A stretch of 64,000 bases of DNA from Rubrivivax sp. (GTDB taxonomy: Bacteria > Pseudomonadota > Gammaproteobacteria > Burkholderiales > Burkholderiaceae_C). The stretch lies in the NCBI GenBank assembly GCA_004210455.1, contig SEFA01000014.1, positions 1-64,000 on the forward strand. Direction: 5' to 3'. The position numbers and the translations under genes were made by a program. Under the pieces are notes generated by a model. The model searched no databases, was not told the origin of the DNA, and worked only from the letters and a program-made list of their open reading frames with translations. Positions 33,168 to 42,493 of the stretch are shown here, one piece after another; position 1 is the stretch's first letter; each line of letters starts with the position of its first letter.

Positions 33168-33578
33168 TCAACGGAGCGCCGCCGCGCCGGGCGCACCCGG
33201 CGTGCCGGCACTGGGCAGCCGCTTGATCAGGGCGTTGAGCACCAGCGCGATCACCAGCAGCAGCGTCAACCCGAAGGCCCAGGTCACCCACACCACCGGC
33301 ACCAGCCAGCCGATCACCGAGCCCGCCATCGGCGCGCCGCTGCCGGCCATCTCCAATGCCCACTGCACGACGCCTTGGACGGCTTCGAGCAGGCCGGTGT
33401 CGAGGAAGGGCTCGACCCAGCCGGGGAACTTGAACTCCACCGCGCTCTTGCCGAGTTCGGCCGCGCGGCCGGTGGAGAGGGCCTCCACCGTCCAGCGCAC
33501 CAGGCCGGCCGTGGCCCAGGCCAGTCCGCTCCAGATCAGCGCGAACAGCCCGGTCACGGACCACAGGAAAGTTTTCAT
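33168..33578 (-). CDS. Small membrane protein of unknown function
   Basis: 136 residues. An N-terminal hydrophobic segment (residues 4-28), an amphipathic middle (WVEPFLDTGLLEAVQGVVQWALE) and a strong membrane segment at about 86-118 (VIGWLVPVVWVTWAFGLTLLLVIALVL). No family recognised. It lies 36 bp downstream of the Bax-inhibitor gene in the same direction and is probably co-transcribed. Confidence 0.75.
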   Translation of the reverse strand: MKTFLWSVTGLFALIWSGLAWATAGLVRWTVEALSTGRAAELGKSAVEFKFPGWVEPFLDTGLLEAVQGVVQWALEMAGSGAPMAGSVIGWLVPVVWVTWAFGLTLLLVIALVLNALIKRLPSAGTPGAPGAAALR

Positions 33579-33614
33579 GGCGTTCGATGCCTCAGGACTT
33601 CAGGCGCGGCCCGT

Positions 33615-34328
33615 TCAATCGTCGCTGGAGCCGGCGAAGCCGAAGATGCTCAGCAGGCTGGTGAACAGGTTGAACAGCGACACGAACAGGCTGACCGTGG
33701 CCATCACGTAGTTCCGCTCGCCGCCGTTCACGATCATGCTGGTGTGGAACAGGATCATGCCGGCCGAGAGCAGCGCGACGACGCCCGAGACCACCACCGA
33801 CAGCATCGGCAGCTGGAAGAACAGGTTGGCCAGCGACGCCAGGATCGCGATGATCATGCCGGCGAACAGGAAGCCGCCCATGAAGCTGAAGTCCTTCTTG
33901 GTCGCCAGCACGTAGGCCGACAGCACCAGGAAGGTCGCGCCGGTGGTGCCCATCGCCATGGCGATGATGCTGGCGCCGCCCGACATCTTCAGGATGGCGC
34001 CCAGCAAAGGCCCCAGCGTGTAGCCCATGAAGCCGGTCAGCGCGAACACCAGCGGCACCGAGGCGGCGCTGTTCTGCGTCTTGTGGATCGCGAACAGCAG
34101 GCCGAAGTAGCCGATCAGCGTGATGATCATGCCCGGCGCCGGCAGCCGGTACGCGACCGCGGCGGCCGCGACGGCGGCGCTGAACAGCAGCGTCATCGAC
34201 AGCAGCGCGTAGGTGTTGCGCAGCACGCGCGCCACGTCGGCGCGCTGGGTGAAGACCGAATCGCCGCCGTGGGCGGTGGCGGGCGTCCAGCTCTGGGGGG
34301 ACGCCGGTTGTCGTTGGAAGTCGCTCAT
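33615..34328 (-). CDS. Bax inhibitor-1 / YccA family membrane protein
   Basis: 237 residues. A soluble N terminus (1-35) ending in the family start VLRNTYALLSMTLLFSA, then seven hydrophobic segments. The C-terminal SMIVNGGERNYVMATVSLFVSLFNLF motif is typical of BI-1/YccA, where conserved acidic residues gate Ca2+ leak or bind FtsH. In bacteria the role is linked to membrane-protein quality control. Confidence 0.95.
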   Translation of the reverse strand: MSDFQRQPASPQSWTPATAHGGDSVFTQRADVARVLRNTYALLSMTLLFSAAVAAAAVAYRLPAPGMIITLIGYFGLLFAIHKTQNSAASVPLVFALTGFMGYTLGPLLGAILKMSGGASIIAMAMGTTGATFLVLSAYVLATKKDFSFMGGFLFAGMIIAILASLANLFFQLPMLSVVVSGVVALLSAGMILFHTSMIVNGGERNYVMATVSLFVSLFNLFTSLLSIFGFAGSSDD

Positions 34329-34445
34329 GAGAAGTTCTCCTGGAGCTGGGGAAGTCGTGGAACCCGTTGGACGGGGAACGCGCTCGCGCGCGCATGAGGG
34401 GCTGACCTTAACGCCACCATCACATCGAATAAACCTGCTTAAAAC

Positions 34446-35384
34446 TCATTTTGCTGAAGCAATTTCCGTCTCCAGTTCCTGCAGATTGATCGGGGTGCCG
34501 CGACGCTCCAGCAGCTTGGCCACCAGGGGGTGGTTCTGACCGCGGCGTGAGTAGATCGCATGGACGTCCTCGACCACTTCGGTCTGGCCCAGCAGGTGCA
34601 GCCCGGCCATCAGCGACAGGTCGTCGGCGCCCAGGCGGCTGACCGGGAACACGCCCAGGCCGCGGGCGGCGAAGACGCTCATCAGGGCGCTGTCCTCGAA
34701 TTCGCCGACGATCTGCGGTCGGATGTGGTGCTGTTCGAACCAGCGCTCCAGGCCCGAGCGCAGCGAAGCGTGGCGCGTGGGCAGCAGCACCGGCAGCGTC
34801 TCCAGCACGTACGGGAAGCCCTTGTTCGGCGCGCGACGGGCGCGCTCGACCAGCTCGGCCGGGCCGTACCAGTCGACGGTCGTGCTCGCCAGCAGCTGGC
34901 TGGTGATGCGCAGCGTCGGATTGACCGGGGCCGGCTGGTCGGTGAGCACCAGATCCAGGTGATGCAGCGCGAGTTCGCCGATCAGCTGGTCGACCTCGCC
35001 CTCGTGGCAGACCAGGCGCAGCTGCGGGGTGTCCAGCACCGGCGCGAGCAGCGCGTGCGCGGCCAGCTTCGACAAGCCGTCCGACAGGCCCACCGAGAGG
35101 CGCTGCACGCGTTGCGTGGCGGCCTCGTGGACCTCGTTCGGCACCATCTGGCCGATCTGGAAGATCTCCTCGGCTCTGGCGAAGGCGGCCTGGCCGGCCT
35201 CGGTCAGCACCAGGCCGCGGCCCTCGGGCTTGAGCAGCTGATGGCCCAGCGACCGCTCCAGCTCCCGCACCTGCGCGCTAATCGTCTGCACCGCCATGCC
35301 CAGGCGGTCGGCCGCCCGGGCGAAGCCGCCCTCCTTGGCGACGACCCAGAAGTAGTGGAGGTGACGATAGTTGAGGGTGGACAT
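34446..35384 (-). CDS. nhaR: NhaR-type LysR transcriptional regulator
   Basis: 312 residues. LysR HTH: LNYRHLHYFWVVAKEGGFARAADRLGMAVQTIS. The opening LNYRHLHYFW and the effector-domain segment LVLTDQP, VDWYGPAELVERAR are characteristic of NhaR, which activates Na+/H+ antiporter genes on sodium stress. No nhaA is adjacent in this window, so the target is elsewhere or different. Confidence 0.85.
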   Translation of the reverse strand: MSTLNYRHLHYFWVVAKEGGFARAADRLGMAVQTISAQVRELERSLGHQLLKPEGRGLVLTEAGQAAFARAEEIFQIGQMVPNEVHEAATQRVQRLSVGLSDGLSKLAAHALLAPVLDTPQLRLVCHEGEVDQLIGELALHHLDLVLTDQPAPVNPTLRITSQLLASTTVDWYGPAELVERARRAPNKGFPYVLETLPVLLPTRHASLRSGLERWFEQHHIRPQIVGEFEDSALMSVFAARGLGVFPVSRLGADDLSLMAGLHLLGQTEVVEDVHAIYSRRGQNHPLVAKLLERRGTPINLQELETEIASAK

Positions 35385-35693
35385 GGCGGGGCCTCCGAAA
35401 AAGACGAACCGGGATGATAACGAACTTCGCTTAAACGGAAGTTAAGACGATTCAAGCGAAGGTTTTTCCGACAGCGCGTCGGGCCGGTCAGGTGGAGTCC
35501 ATGCCCCTGGCGGTTCAGTTCTGCGCGCGGTTGACGCGCATATCTTCACGCATTCTTCACGCCACACTTCGTTTCTTGTGCGGATGGCGGTTCGGAAAAG
35601 CAGAACGCGCCGCAGGCCTCCCGGCCTGGGCGCGTTCAAGACTCGCTCAGAAGCGCGTTCACAGCGCCGTGGTCGACGCGTCCGGTCGGCGGG
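35385..35693. promoter_or_regulatory. Intergenic region upstream of nhaR
   Basis: 309 bp without a gene. Near nhaR there is an AT-rich segment with inverted repeat CTTCGCTT (35425-35432) / AAGCGAAG (35454-35461), a candidate operator. The far end carries the terminator of the transsulfuration operon (35603-35637). The middle (35470-35600) shows nothing I can name. Confidence 0.45.
35596..35637 (-). terminator. Terminator of the transsulfuration operon
   Basis: Read on the minus strand, GAACGCGCC pairs with GGCGCGTTC (35629-35637 and 35603-35611) and an inner AGGCC/GGCCT stem closes a GGGA loop; TGCTTTTCC follows. It lies about 57 bp after the stop of the lyase gene. Confidence 0.75.
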
Positions 35694-36917
35694 TCAGATG
35701 GCGGCGAGACCCGCTTTCAGGTCGTCCCGCAGGTCGTCGATGTCCTCGATGCCGGCGGAGATCCGCACCAGCGAATCGGTGATGCCGAGCCGGTTGCGCG
35801 TCTCGACCGGAATGGACGCATGCGTCATCAGCGCGGGCAGCGAGATCAGGCTCTCCACGCCGCCCAGGCTCTCCGCCAGCGAGAAGATCTGCACCCGCTC
35901 CAGGAAGCGGCGCGCGCCGGCCAGGTCGGTGTCGAGCTGCACGCTGATCATCCCGCCGCCGCCGCGCATCTGGCGCTTGGCCAGCGCGAGCTGCGGATGG
36001 CTTTCCAGGCCCGGGTAGTACACGCGGCGCACCTTGGGTTGCGCTTCCAGCCAGCCGGCGAGTTCCAGGGCGCTCTCGTTGTGGCGTGCCATGCGCAGCG
36101 CCAGCGTCTTCAGCCCGCGCAGCGCGAGGAAGCTGTCGAACGGGCCGGCGACCGAGCCGACGGCGTTGTGCAGGAACTCGAGCTGCTCGCGCAGCGCGGC
36201 CTGGCGTGGTTCGCCGCCGACCACCACGACGCCGGAGATCACGTCGCTGTGGCCGTTCAGGTACTTGGTGGCCGAGTGCATCACCGCGTCGAAGCCCAGT
36301 TCCAGCGGGCGCTGCGACCAGGGGCTCGCGAACGTGTTGTCGGCGATGGCCAGCGCGCCGTGCTCGCGTGCGATCCTGGCGACGGCGGCCAGGTCGGTCA
36401 GCGTCAGCAGCGGGTTGCTGGGCGTCTCGATCCAGATCATCCGGGTCTCGGGACGCAGCGCGGCGCGGACGTTCTCCGGCTTGCTGCTGTCGACATAGGT
36501 GACCTGCAGGCCGGCGCTGCGCTTGCGCACGCGCTCGAACAGGCGGTAGCTGCCGCCGTAGAGGTCGTCGCCCGCGACGATGTGCGAGCCCGCATCCAGC
36601 GTGTCCAGCACCGTGGCCATCGCCGCCAGGCCCGATGAGAAGGCGTAGCCCTGCACGCCGCCTTCCAGGCTGGTGATCGCGCGCTCGTAGGCCTGGCGGG
36701 TCGGGTTGTGCGTGCGGCCGTACTCGTAGCCCTGGTGCACGCCGGGGCTCTGCTGTCGGTAGGTCGAGGTCGCGTAGATCGGCGGCATCACCGCGCCGGT
36801 CGTCGGATCCGGATGCTGGCCGCCGTGGATCGCGCGGGTGTCGAAGCGCAGGTCGGCGCCGTGCAGCGGCTGATTCGGCAGGTTGTCTTTGTCGTTGTCG
36901 TTGTCGTTGTGGCTCAT
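35694..36917 (-). CDS. Cystathionine gamma-lyase / trans-sulfuration PLP enzyme
   Basis: 407 residues. Cys/Met metabolism PLP family: RAIHGGQHPDPTTGAVMPPIYATST, EYGRTHNPTR (phosphate-binding Tyr/Arg), DNTFASPW and the PLP lysine K218 in SATKYLNGHSD. Because the cystathionine beta-synthase gene overlaps it by ATGA, cystathionine cleavage to cysteine is more likely than cystathionine gamma-synthesis. The N terminus has a repetitive NDNDNDKDN tract encoded by GTCGTT-type hexamers (36882-36910 on the plus strand), outside the conserved fold. Confidence 0.93.
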   Translation of the reverse strand: MSHNDNDNDKDNLPNQPLHGADLRFDTRAIHGGQHPDPTTGAVMPPIYATSTYRQQSPGVHQGYEYGRTHNPTRQAYERAITSLEGGVQGYAFSSGLAAMATVLDTLDAGSHIVAGDDLYGGSYRLFERVRKRSAGLQVTYVDSSKPENVRAALRPETRMIWIETPSNPLLTLTDLAAVARIAREHGALAIADNTFASPWSQRPLELGFDAVMHSATKYLNGHSDVISGVVVVGGEPRQAALREQLEFLHNAVGSVAGPFDSFLALRGLKTLALRMARHNESALELAGWLEAQPKVRRVYYPGLESHPQLALAKRQMRGGGGMISVQLDTDLAGARRFLERVQIFSLAESLGGVESLISLPALMTHASIPVETRNRLGITDSLVRISAGIEDIDDLRDDLKAGLAAI

Positions 36918-38320
36918 GACAAGCCCTTTCGCAGGTGGTTCAAGAGATCGAAACGGGTGACGAGGCCGTGGAAGCCATGATCGTCGGCGATCACGGCCAC
37001 CAGGCCCTTGCGCAGCTGCGCGATCAGGTCGGACAGCGGCGCGCCGGGAGGCAGGGTCTGCACATCATGACTCATCGCGCTGTCGACGCTGTCCTTGAAG
37101 TGGCGCGCGTCCATGTGCATCTGGGCGAGCAGGTCGGACTCGTCGAGCAGGCCGACCAGCTTGCCGTTCTTCAGCACCGGCAGCTGCGAGACCTCGGCCT
37201 GGCGCATGCGGGAGAAGGCGGTGGCCAGCGTGTCCTCGGGGCTGACGCTGATGACGGCGCCGTCCTCGGGCAGGCGCGCGATCAGGTCGCGCAGGTCGCC
37301 CTTGGTGGCGCGCTTGAGCAGGCCCTGGTCGAACATCCATGGGTCGTTGTAGACCTTGGAGAGGTAGCGGGTGCCGGTGTCGCAGACCAGCGTGACGACG
37401 CGCTTGGGCGTGGTCTGCGCGCGGCAGTACTTCAGCGCCGCGGCCAGCAGCGTGCCGGTCGACGAGCCGGCCAGGATGCCTTCGGCGCGGTACAGGTCGC
37501 GCGCGGTGGCGAAGCTTTCCTCGTCGGTGATCGAGTAGGCGTGGCGCACGCCGCTCAGGTCGGCGATGGGCGGGATGAAGTCCTCGCCGATGCCTTCGAC
37601 GGCCCAGGAGCCGGCCTCGCCGAAGCTGCCGGTCTCGATGAAGTCCTTGAGGATGGAACCCGCCGGATCGGCAAGCACCATGTCCATCCCGGGCCGGACC
37701 TTCGCGAAGAAGCGCGAGAGCCCGGTGATCGTGCCGCCGGAGCCGACGCCGCAGACCATCGCGTCGATGCGATGACCGACCTGCTGCCAGATCTCGGGGC
37801 CGGTGGTGGTCTCATGGGCCAGCGGGTTGTTGGGGTTGTTGAACTGGTCGGCGTACCACGCGCCGGGAATATCCCGGACCAGGCGCGCGGCGCGGTCCTG
37901 GTAGTAGTCGGGGTGGCCCTTGCCCACGTCGGAGCGCGTGATGTGGACCTCGGCGCCCAGCGCCTTCAGCTGCAGCACCTTTTCGGCGGACATCTTGTCC
38001 GGCACGACCAGCACGACGCGGTAGCCCTTCGCCCGTGCGACCAGCGCGAGCCCGAGGCCCGTGTTGCCGGCGGTCGCCTCGACGACGGTGCCGCCGGGCG
38101 GCAGCAGGCCGTCGCGTTCGGCGGCCTCGATCATCGACAGCCCGATACGGTCCTTGATGGAGCCGCCGGGATTCTGCGATTCGAGCTTCAGGAAGAGCTG
38201 GCAGACGCCGGTGTCGAGCCGATGCACGGGAACCAGCGGCGTGTTGCCGATCAGGTCCAGCACGGCAGGGCGCTCGGGCGGCTGCTGCACGGGGGTGGAA
38301 GAGGTCTCCTTGGCACTCAT
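36914..38320 (-). CDS. Cystathionine beta-synthase with tandem CBS domains
   Basis: 468 residues. PLP enzyme condensing serine (or O-acetylserine) with homocysteine. The PLP lysine is K56 (NPGGSIKDRIG), with TAGNTG and the phosphate loop GVGSGGT. Residues about 345-468 form two CBS domains (VSPEDTLATAFSRMRQAEVSQLPVL and the second ending HGFHGLVTRFDLLNHL) that normally sense adenosyl ligands. ATGA overlap with the lyase gene shows translational coupling, giving a methionine-to-cysteine pathway. Confidence 0.95.
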   Translation of the reverse strand: MSAKETSSTPVQQPPERPAVLDLIGNTPLVPVHRLDTGVCQLFLKLESQNPGGSIKDRIGLSMIEAAERDGLLPPGGTVVEATAGNTGLGLALVARAKGYRVVLVVPDKMSAEKVLQLKALGAEVHITRSDVGKGHPDYYQDRAARLVRDIPGAWYADQFNNPNNPLAHETTTGPEIWQQVGHRIDAMVCGVGSGGTITGLSRFFAKVRPGMDMVLADPAGSILKDFIETGSFGEAGSWAVEGIGEDFIPPIADLSGVRHAYSITDEESFATARDLYRAEGILAGSSTGTLLAAALKYCRAQTTPKRVVTLVCDTGTRYLSKVYNDPWMFDQGLLKRATKGDLRDLIARLPEDGAVISVSPEDTLATAFSRMRQAEVSQLPVLKNGKLVGLLDESDLLAQMHMDARHFKDSVDSAMSHDVQTLPPGAPLSDLIAQLRKGLVAVIADDHGFHGLVTRFDLLNHLRKGLS

Positions 38321-38502
38321 GGGCGCTCCTTGTGATCCTGGTGGGATGGTCGGGCGACGCGTCCGGCGGGGGTGGTGCCGGGCGCGGGCAAACCGCGTAG
38401 GTTATCCGCTGGAGACGATCGCCTCCAAGCGCGGTTGTCGCAGCAGCTTATCCGCGGATGGCATGAGCGGCCACCGTATGAGCGGCCACGGTTCCAGCCT
38501 CC

Positions 38503-39525
38503 TCATGGCAGCACCGACGCGCCGAGTTCCGGGAACACCTTGCCGACCTTGCCCATCAGGTACTCGCCGTAGGTGCCGGCGAAGACATGGACGTTGCTGG
38601 CGTCCCAGCGCGACGCGCTGTCGTCTTCGGCCGGCGGCAGGCCGGGGATGGGCTGGACGCGGCTGGTGAACGACGGATCGAGGAACAGCGGCACCGACAG
38701 CCGGTCGTGCGCGCCGCGGTTGAGCTTCACCCGATGCGGCGTGCTGCGGTAGAGCCCGGCGGTCATGCGGTCCAGCATGTCGCCAATGTTGCAGACGAAG
38801 GTGCCGGGCAGCGGCGGCGCCGCGATCCAGCCGCGACGGCCGTGGACTTCGAGTCCGCCGCTGTCGTCCTGGTAGAGCAGCGTGAGCAGGCCGTAGTCGG
38901 TGTGTTCGCCGACGCCCCAGGGCGCGTCGACCTCGGCCTCGTCCGGCACGGCGGGGTAGTTGAAGAGCCGCAGCAGCACCAGCGGATCCGCCGTGGCGTG
39001 CGTCAGGAAGTAGGCCGGCGGCAGATCGAGGCTGAGCGCGATGCCGCCCAGCACGCGCTGGCCGACGGCGGTCACGGCGGCGAGGTACTCGAGCACCGTG
39101 TCCCTCAATCCCGGCACGTCCGGCCAGAGGTTGGCGCCGTGCAGCGGCGTGCCGGCGAGCACGCGCGGATCGTCGGGAGGCAGTTCAGCGCCGAGGTACA
39201 GCCCTTCCTTCCAGTCCGGCCGGCCCGAGGTCAGCTCGCCGCCGGCGCTGAAGTAGCCGCGCCAGGCACAACCGCCGTCAGTCATCGGCCAGCGGCGCTT
39301 CTGTTCGTCGGGCAGCGCGAAGAACACCCGCGCCAACCGGTCGAGCCGCGCGATCAGCGCGGGATCGACGCCGTGGTGGCTCACGTAGAAGAAGCCATGC
39401 GCACGGCAGGCTTCGCCGATCTGCACGGCGGCGAGACGTCCGCCGGGCGAGGCCGGATCGCCGGACGCCGGGTCGTGCAGGCCCGAGATGTCGATGACGG
39501 GCACGCGATCGTGGAGAAGGCTCAT
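38503..39525 (-). CDS. Isopenicillin-N-synthase-like 2-oxoglutarate/Fe(II) oxygenase
   Basis: 340 residues. The N-terminal DIOX_N region (VPVIDISGL, then [18 protein letters not shown]) and the catalytic core have Fe ligands H208 and D210 (GEHTDYGLL) and H264 (STPHRVKLN), and the 2-oxoglutarate motif RxS (R275, S277). Bacterial members hydroxylate diverse small molecules; the substrate is unknown. Transcribed alone, divergent from the amino-acid ABC binding-protein gene. Confidence 0.92.
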   Translation of the reverse strand: MSLLHDRVPVIDISGLHDPASGDPASPGGRLAAVQIGEACRAHGFFYVSHHGVDPALIARLDRLARVFFALPDEQKRRWPMTDGGCAWRGYFSAGGELTSGRPDWKEGLYLGAELPPDDPRVLAGTPLHGANLWPDVPGLRDTVLEYLAAVTAVGQRVLGGIALSLDLPPAYFLTHATADPLVLLRLFNYPAVPDEAEVDAPWGVGEHTDYGLLTLLYQDDSGGLEVHGRRGWIAAPPLPGTFVCNIGDMLDRMTAGLYRSTPHRVKLNRGAHDRLSVPLFLDPSFTSRVQPIPGLPPAEDDSASRWDASNVHVFAGTYGEYLMGKVGKVFPELGASVLP

Positions 39526-39699
39526 GGCCTGAGCATGCCGCAAGCGCGACACCGCGTCGACGACAGGGCCGGCGCGCAGGACGTGCGAAAGCCGCGCATG
39601 CATATGCCCAACCGTTCGTTCCGCGTGAAGGCCGCTGTTCCTAAGCTGATGTCCATCGTGAACCACCGCTCCAACGCTCCCACAAGGACACCGAACACC

Positions 39700-40548
39700 A
39701 TGACCCTGACCCCGCCAGCGACCGTCACCCGCCGCGCCCTGCTCGTGATCGCCACGTCGGCCGCCATGCTGGGCATCGCCCATGCGGACCAGCTGGACGA
39801 CATCAAGAAGAAGGGCGAGCTCGTGGTGGGCGTGCTCGGCACCGACGAGCCCAACAGCTTCATCGATCCGAAGACGCGCGAGATCGTCGGCTACGAGGTC
39901 GACCTGGCGAAGGCGGTGGCGCAGAAGCTCGGCGTGAAGCTGCGCCTGAAGCAGCTGGCGGTCGCGGCGCGCATCCCCGAGCTTCAGCAGGGCCATGTGG
40001 ATGTGCTCGCCGCGAGCCTGACGCACAACAAGGAACGCGAGGCGGTGATCGACTTCTCGCTGACGACCTTCGTCACCGGCCAGAAGGTGCTGGTCAAGAA
40101 GGACAGCGGCATCAAGGCGCTGAACCAGCTGGCCGGCAAGAAGGTCGTGACCATCAAGGGCGGCACGCAGGAACCCAACGTCCGCAAGGCCGTGCCCACG
40201 GTCGACGTCGTCACCTTCGACACGGGGCCGCAGGCCTTCCAGGCGTTGCAGCAGGGCAAGGGCGTGGCGTTCGTCAACGACGAGGTGTCGCTGCTGGACC
40301 AGTACGCCAAGCTCGGCCCGGCGGCGTCGCAGTACGAGATCCTGTCGGCCAACCTCAGCGTCGAACCGCTGGCGCTGGGCCTGCGCAAGGGCGAGACCAA
40401 GTTGAAGGCGCAAGTGGACGGCGCGCTGCGCGAGCTCGAGGCCAACGGCACCGCCGAGCAGCTGTTCAACAAGTGGTACGGACCGTCGACGCGTCTGAAG
40501 TTCCAGACGCGCAGTTTCAAGATCGATAGCGACCAAGTGGAGGGCTGA
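39700..40548 (+). CDS. Amino-acid ABC transporter periplasmic binding protein
   Basis: 282 residues. A signal peptide with twin arginine (TRRALL) ends AHA. The mature part begins DQLDDIKKKGELVVGVLGTDEP, followed by GYEVDLAKAVAQKLGV, typical of SBP family 3 for polar amino acids such as glutamate or cystine. The C terminus has LFNKWYG. ATG 39700 follows AAGGA; ATG 39649 would lengthen the leader. A perfect terminator separates it from two permease genes, a common way to make more binding protein than permease. Confidence 0.92.
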   Translation: MTLTPPATVTRRALLVIATSAAMLGIAHADQLDDIKKKGELVVGVLGTDEPNSFIDPKTREIVGYEVDLAKAVAQKLGVKLRLKQLAVAARIPELQQGHVDVLAASLTHNKEREAVIDFSLTTFVTGQKVLVKKDSGIKALNQLAGKKVVTIKGGTQEPNVRKAVPTVDVVTFDTGPQAFQALQQGKGVAFVNDEVSLLDQYAKLGPAASQYEILSANLSVEPLALGLRKGETKLKAQVDGALRELEANGTAEQLFNKWYGPSTRLKFQTRSFKIDSDQVEG

Positions 40549-40592
40549 GCACGACCCAGATGAACTGATCTACCTTGTCATCCGATGCGAGC

Positions 40593-40625
40593 ACGCCCCG
40601 GCTTCGGCCGGGGCGTTGTTTATTG
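40593..40625 (+). terminator. Hairpin terminator/attenuator between binding protein and permease genes
   Basis: 10-bp perfect stem (ACGCCCCGGC 40593-40602, complement 40607-40616) closed by a TTCG tetraloop, followed by TGTTTATT. It would reduce read-through into the permeases. Confidence 0.85.
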
Positions 40626-40642
40626 TGGGAAGCGTCGATTCC

Positions 40643-41344
40643 ATGCCTCATCTCGATTTCTCGGTGCTGCTGCAAGGGCAGTTCCTCGACTGGCTGCTGG
40701 CCGGCGTGCGGCTGTCGCTGACGCTGACGGTGCTCGCGCTGGTGATCGCGCTGCCGCTGGGCACGCTGATCGCGCTCGCGCGCCTGGCGCCGTTTCCGCC
40801 GCTGCGCGCGCTGGCCTGGACCTATGTCGAGGCCGTGCGCAACGTGCCGCTGCTGGCGCACATGCTGTTCTGGTATTTCGCGGTGCCGGAGCTGTTGCCC
40901 GACGGCGTGAAGGCGTGGCTCGACGCCGGCAACGTCGAGGCCGCGGCGGCGCTCGCCGCGCTGGTCGTCTACACGGCGGCGTTCATGGCGGAGGACGTGC
41001 GATCCGGGCTGCGATCGGTGCCGCCCGGGCAATGGGATGCGGCGAAATCGATGGGCCTGCGCTTCGCGGGTTCGGTGCGTTGGGTCGTGCTGCCGCAGGC
41101 GCTGCGGGCGACGGTCCCGCCCTTGATCTCGCAGACCTTGAATCTCTGGAAGAACACCAGCATCGCGACGGTGGTCGGCGCCGCCGAGCTGATGTACCAG
41201 GCCCAGCGTGTGGAGTCCGCGACCTTCCGCGGTTTCGAGACCTTCGCGATGGCGACGGCGACCTACCTGGGCGTGTCGATGCTGATCACCGGCGCGGGCG
41301 TGCTGTACCAGCGGCGGTATCCGGTGCGGCCGGCCGGGCATTGA
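40643..41344 (+). CDS. Amino-acid ABC transporter permease 1
   Basis: 233 residues. HisM/GltJ-type permease with five predicted membrane segments and the EAA loop (GLRSVPPGQWDAAKSMGLRFAGSVRWVVLPQALR) that contacts the ATPase. ATG 40643 is used, inside the frame that begins after the terminator. It is followed 39 bp later by the second permease. Confidence 0.92.
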   Translation: MPHLDFSVLLQGQFLDWLLAGVRLSLTLTVLALVIALPLGTLIALARLAPFPPLRALAWTYVEAVRNVPLLAHMLFWYFAVPELLPDGVKAWLDAGNVEAAAALAALVVYTAAFMAEDVRSGLRSVPPGQWDAAKSMGLRFAGSVRWVVLPQALRATVPPLISQTLNLWKNTSIATVVGAAELMYQAQRVESATFRGFETFAMATATYLGVSMLITGAGVLYQRRYPVRPAGH

Positions 41345-41383
41345 GGCGGTCGTGATGACCAGGAGCACGAGGAGCGCATCGCA

Positions 41384-42178
41384 ATGAGCATCGTCGAGAT
41401 GATCGACACCTACTGGCTCTACGTGCTGGTGGGGCAATACCCGAACGGACCGCTGGGCGGACTGGCGCTGACGGTCGTGCTGGCGGCGCTGGGGCTGCTG
41501 CTGGCCTTGCCGCTGGGCGTGCTGCTCGGCGTCGCCCGCGTGAGCCGCCGCGCCTGGCTGCGCTGGCCGGTGACCGCGCTGGTCTACGTCGTGCGAGGCA
41601 CGCCGCTGCTGATGGTGGTGTTCTGGGCCTACTTCTTCCTGCCGGCGGTGACCGGCCACAAGACGGACCAGTTCAACACGATGCTGGCGGCGCTGGTGAT
41701 CTTCGACGCCGCCTACCTGGCCGAGATCGTGCGCGCCGGCCTGCAGTCCTTGCCTTCCGGCCAGCGCCTGGCCGCGGAGGCGCTGGGCATGTCGCGGGGT
41801 CAGTCCTTGCGATTGGTGCTGCTGCCGCAGGCGCTGCGCCACATGCTGCCCTCGCTGGTCAACCAGTTCGCGTCGACGATCAAGGAGACCTCGCTGGGCA
41901 CGATCATCGGGCTGTCCGAGCTGTCCTTCATCGCCGGCCAGGTCAACGCGCAGGTGCTGGTGCAGCCGGTGGCGGTCTACGGGATGCTGGCCGGGTGCTA
42001 CTTCGTGATGTGCTTCGGGCTGTCGCGCCTGGCGCACGCGGTAGAGCGGAGAAGCAGCCGACAGCGCGCAACACCTGTCACCGCACCCTCGGCGCTCAAC
42101 CGCTTCTACGCATTCATGCGAAGGGGACTACGGAATCCAGTGAGCGCGCTGGCGAGGAACACAAGAACCAGTCAGTGA
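41384..42178 (+). CDS. Amino-acid ABC transporter permease 2 with aberrant C terminus
   Basis: 264 residues. The permease core is normal to about residue 222 (EAA loop GLQSLPSGQRLAAEALGMSRGQSLRLVLLPQALR; final helix YGMLAGCYFVMCFGLSRLAHAVERR). A 40-residue tail of unrelated, less GC-rich sequence follows (from about 42050), where family members end. No ATPase gene follows, although this importer type needs one. A toxin-antitoxin module begins 110 bp later. The tail probably marks a recombination junction that removed the ATPase gene. Confidence 0.88.
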   Translation: MSIVEMIDTYWLYVLVGQYPNGPLGGLALTVVLAALGLLLALPLGVLLGVARVSRRAWLRWPVTALVYVVRGTPLLMVVFWAYFFLPAVTGHKTDQFNTMLAALVIFDAAYLAEIVRAGLQSLPSGQRLAAEALGMSRGQSLRLVLLPQALRHMLPSLVNQFASTIKETSLGTIIGLSELSFIAGQVNAQVLVQPVAVYGMLAGCYFVMCFGLSRLAHAVERRSSRQRATPVTAPSALNRFYAFMRRGLRNPVSALARNTRTSQ

Positions 42179-42289
42179 CGGCGGAGGGCGATGAGATCAA
42201 CCTAGCGACTTCGCAACCCGATGTGTTCAACGAGTCACTGAATCGGTTTCAGCGACAACGCCTCGGAGCGATTCTCGGAAAGGAAGACC

Positions 42290-42493
42290 GTGTTCGATCA
42301 AGCTCTCTACCAACGCGCCCTCGCCGTCGCCGACCAGCCCGTCGAGGAGCGCGATCTCATCAACGCAGCACTCCGTGCATTCATTGCCCGCCAAGCTCAG
42401 TTCAGGCTTGCAGACATGGGAGGAACCGCTCCCGATCTCCCCGATGTGCCTCGCCGTCGTCCTCCCCTGAGCGTTCCGGACGGCTGGGAATGA
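42290..42493 (+). CDS. vapB: VapB family antitoxin
   Basis: 67 residues. Pattern of the ribbon-helix-helix DUF2191/VapB group: FDQALYQRALAVADQPVEERDLINAALRAFIARQAQFRLADMGG, with a Pro/Arg-rich C-terminal toxin-binding tail. The start is GTG 42290 with AGGAAG close before it. The usual N-terminal MRTTVxxD strand is only partly present upstream without a start codon, so the N terminus may be eroded. Overlaps vapC by ATGA. Confidence 0.82.
   Translation: MFDQALYQRALAVADQPVEERDLINAALRAFIARQAQFRLADMGGTAPDLPDVPRRRPPLSVPDGWE

Noticed and set aside
36882-36910. GTCGTT hexamer repeat as a phase-variable tract
   Set aside because: Hexamer changes would add or remove two residues in frame, so no on/off switching; only about 3.5 copies.
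42238-42252. VapB operator CTGAA-TCGGT-TTCAG
   Set aside because: Arms of 5 bp are too short to claim; could be chance.
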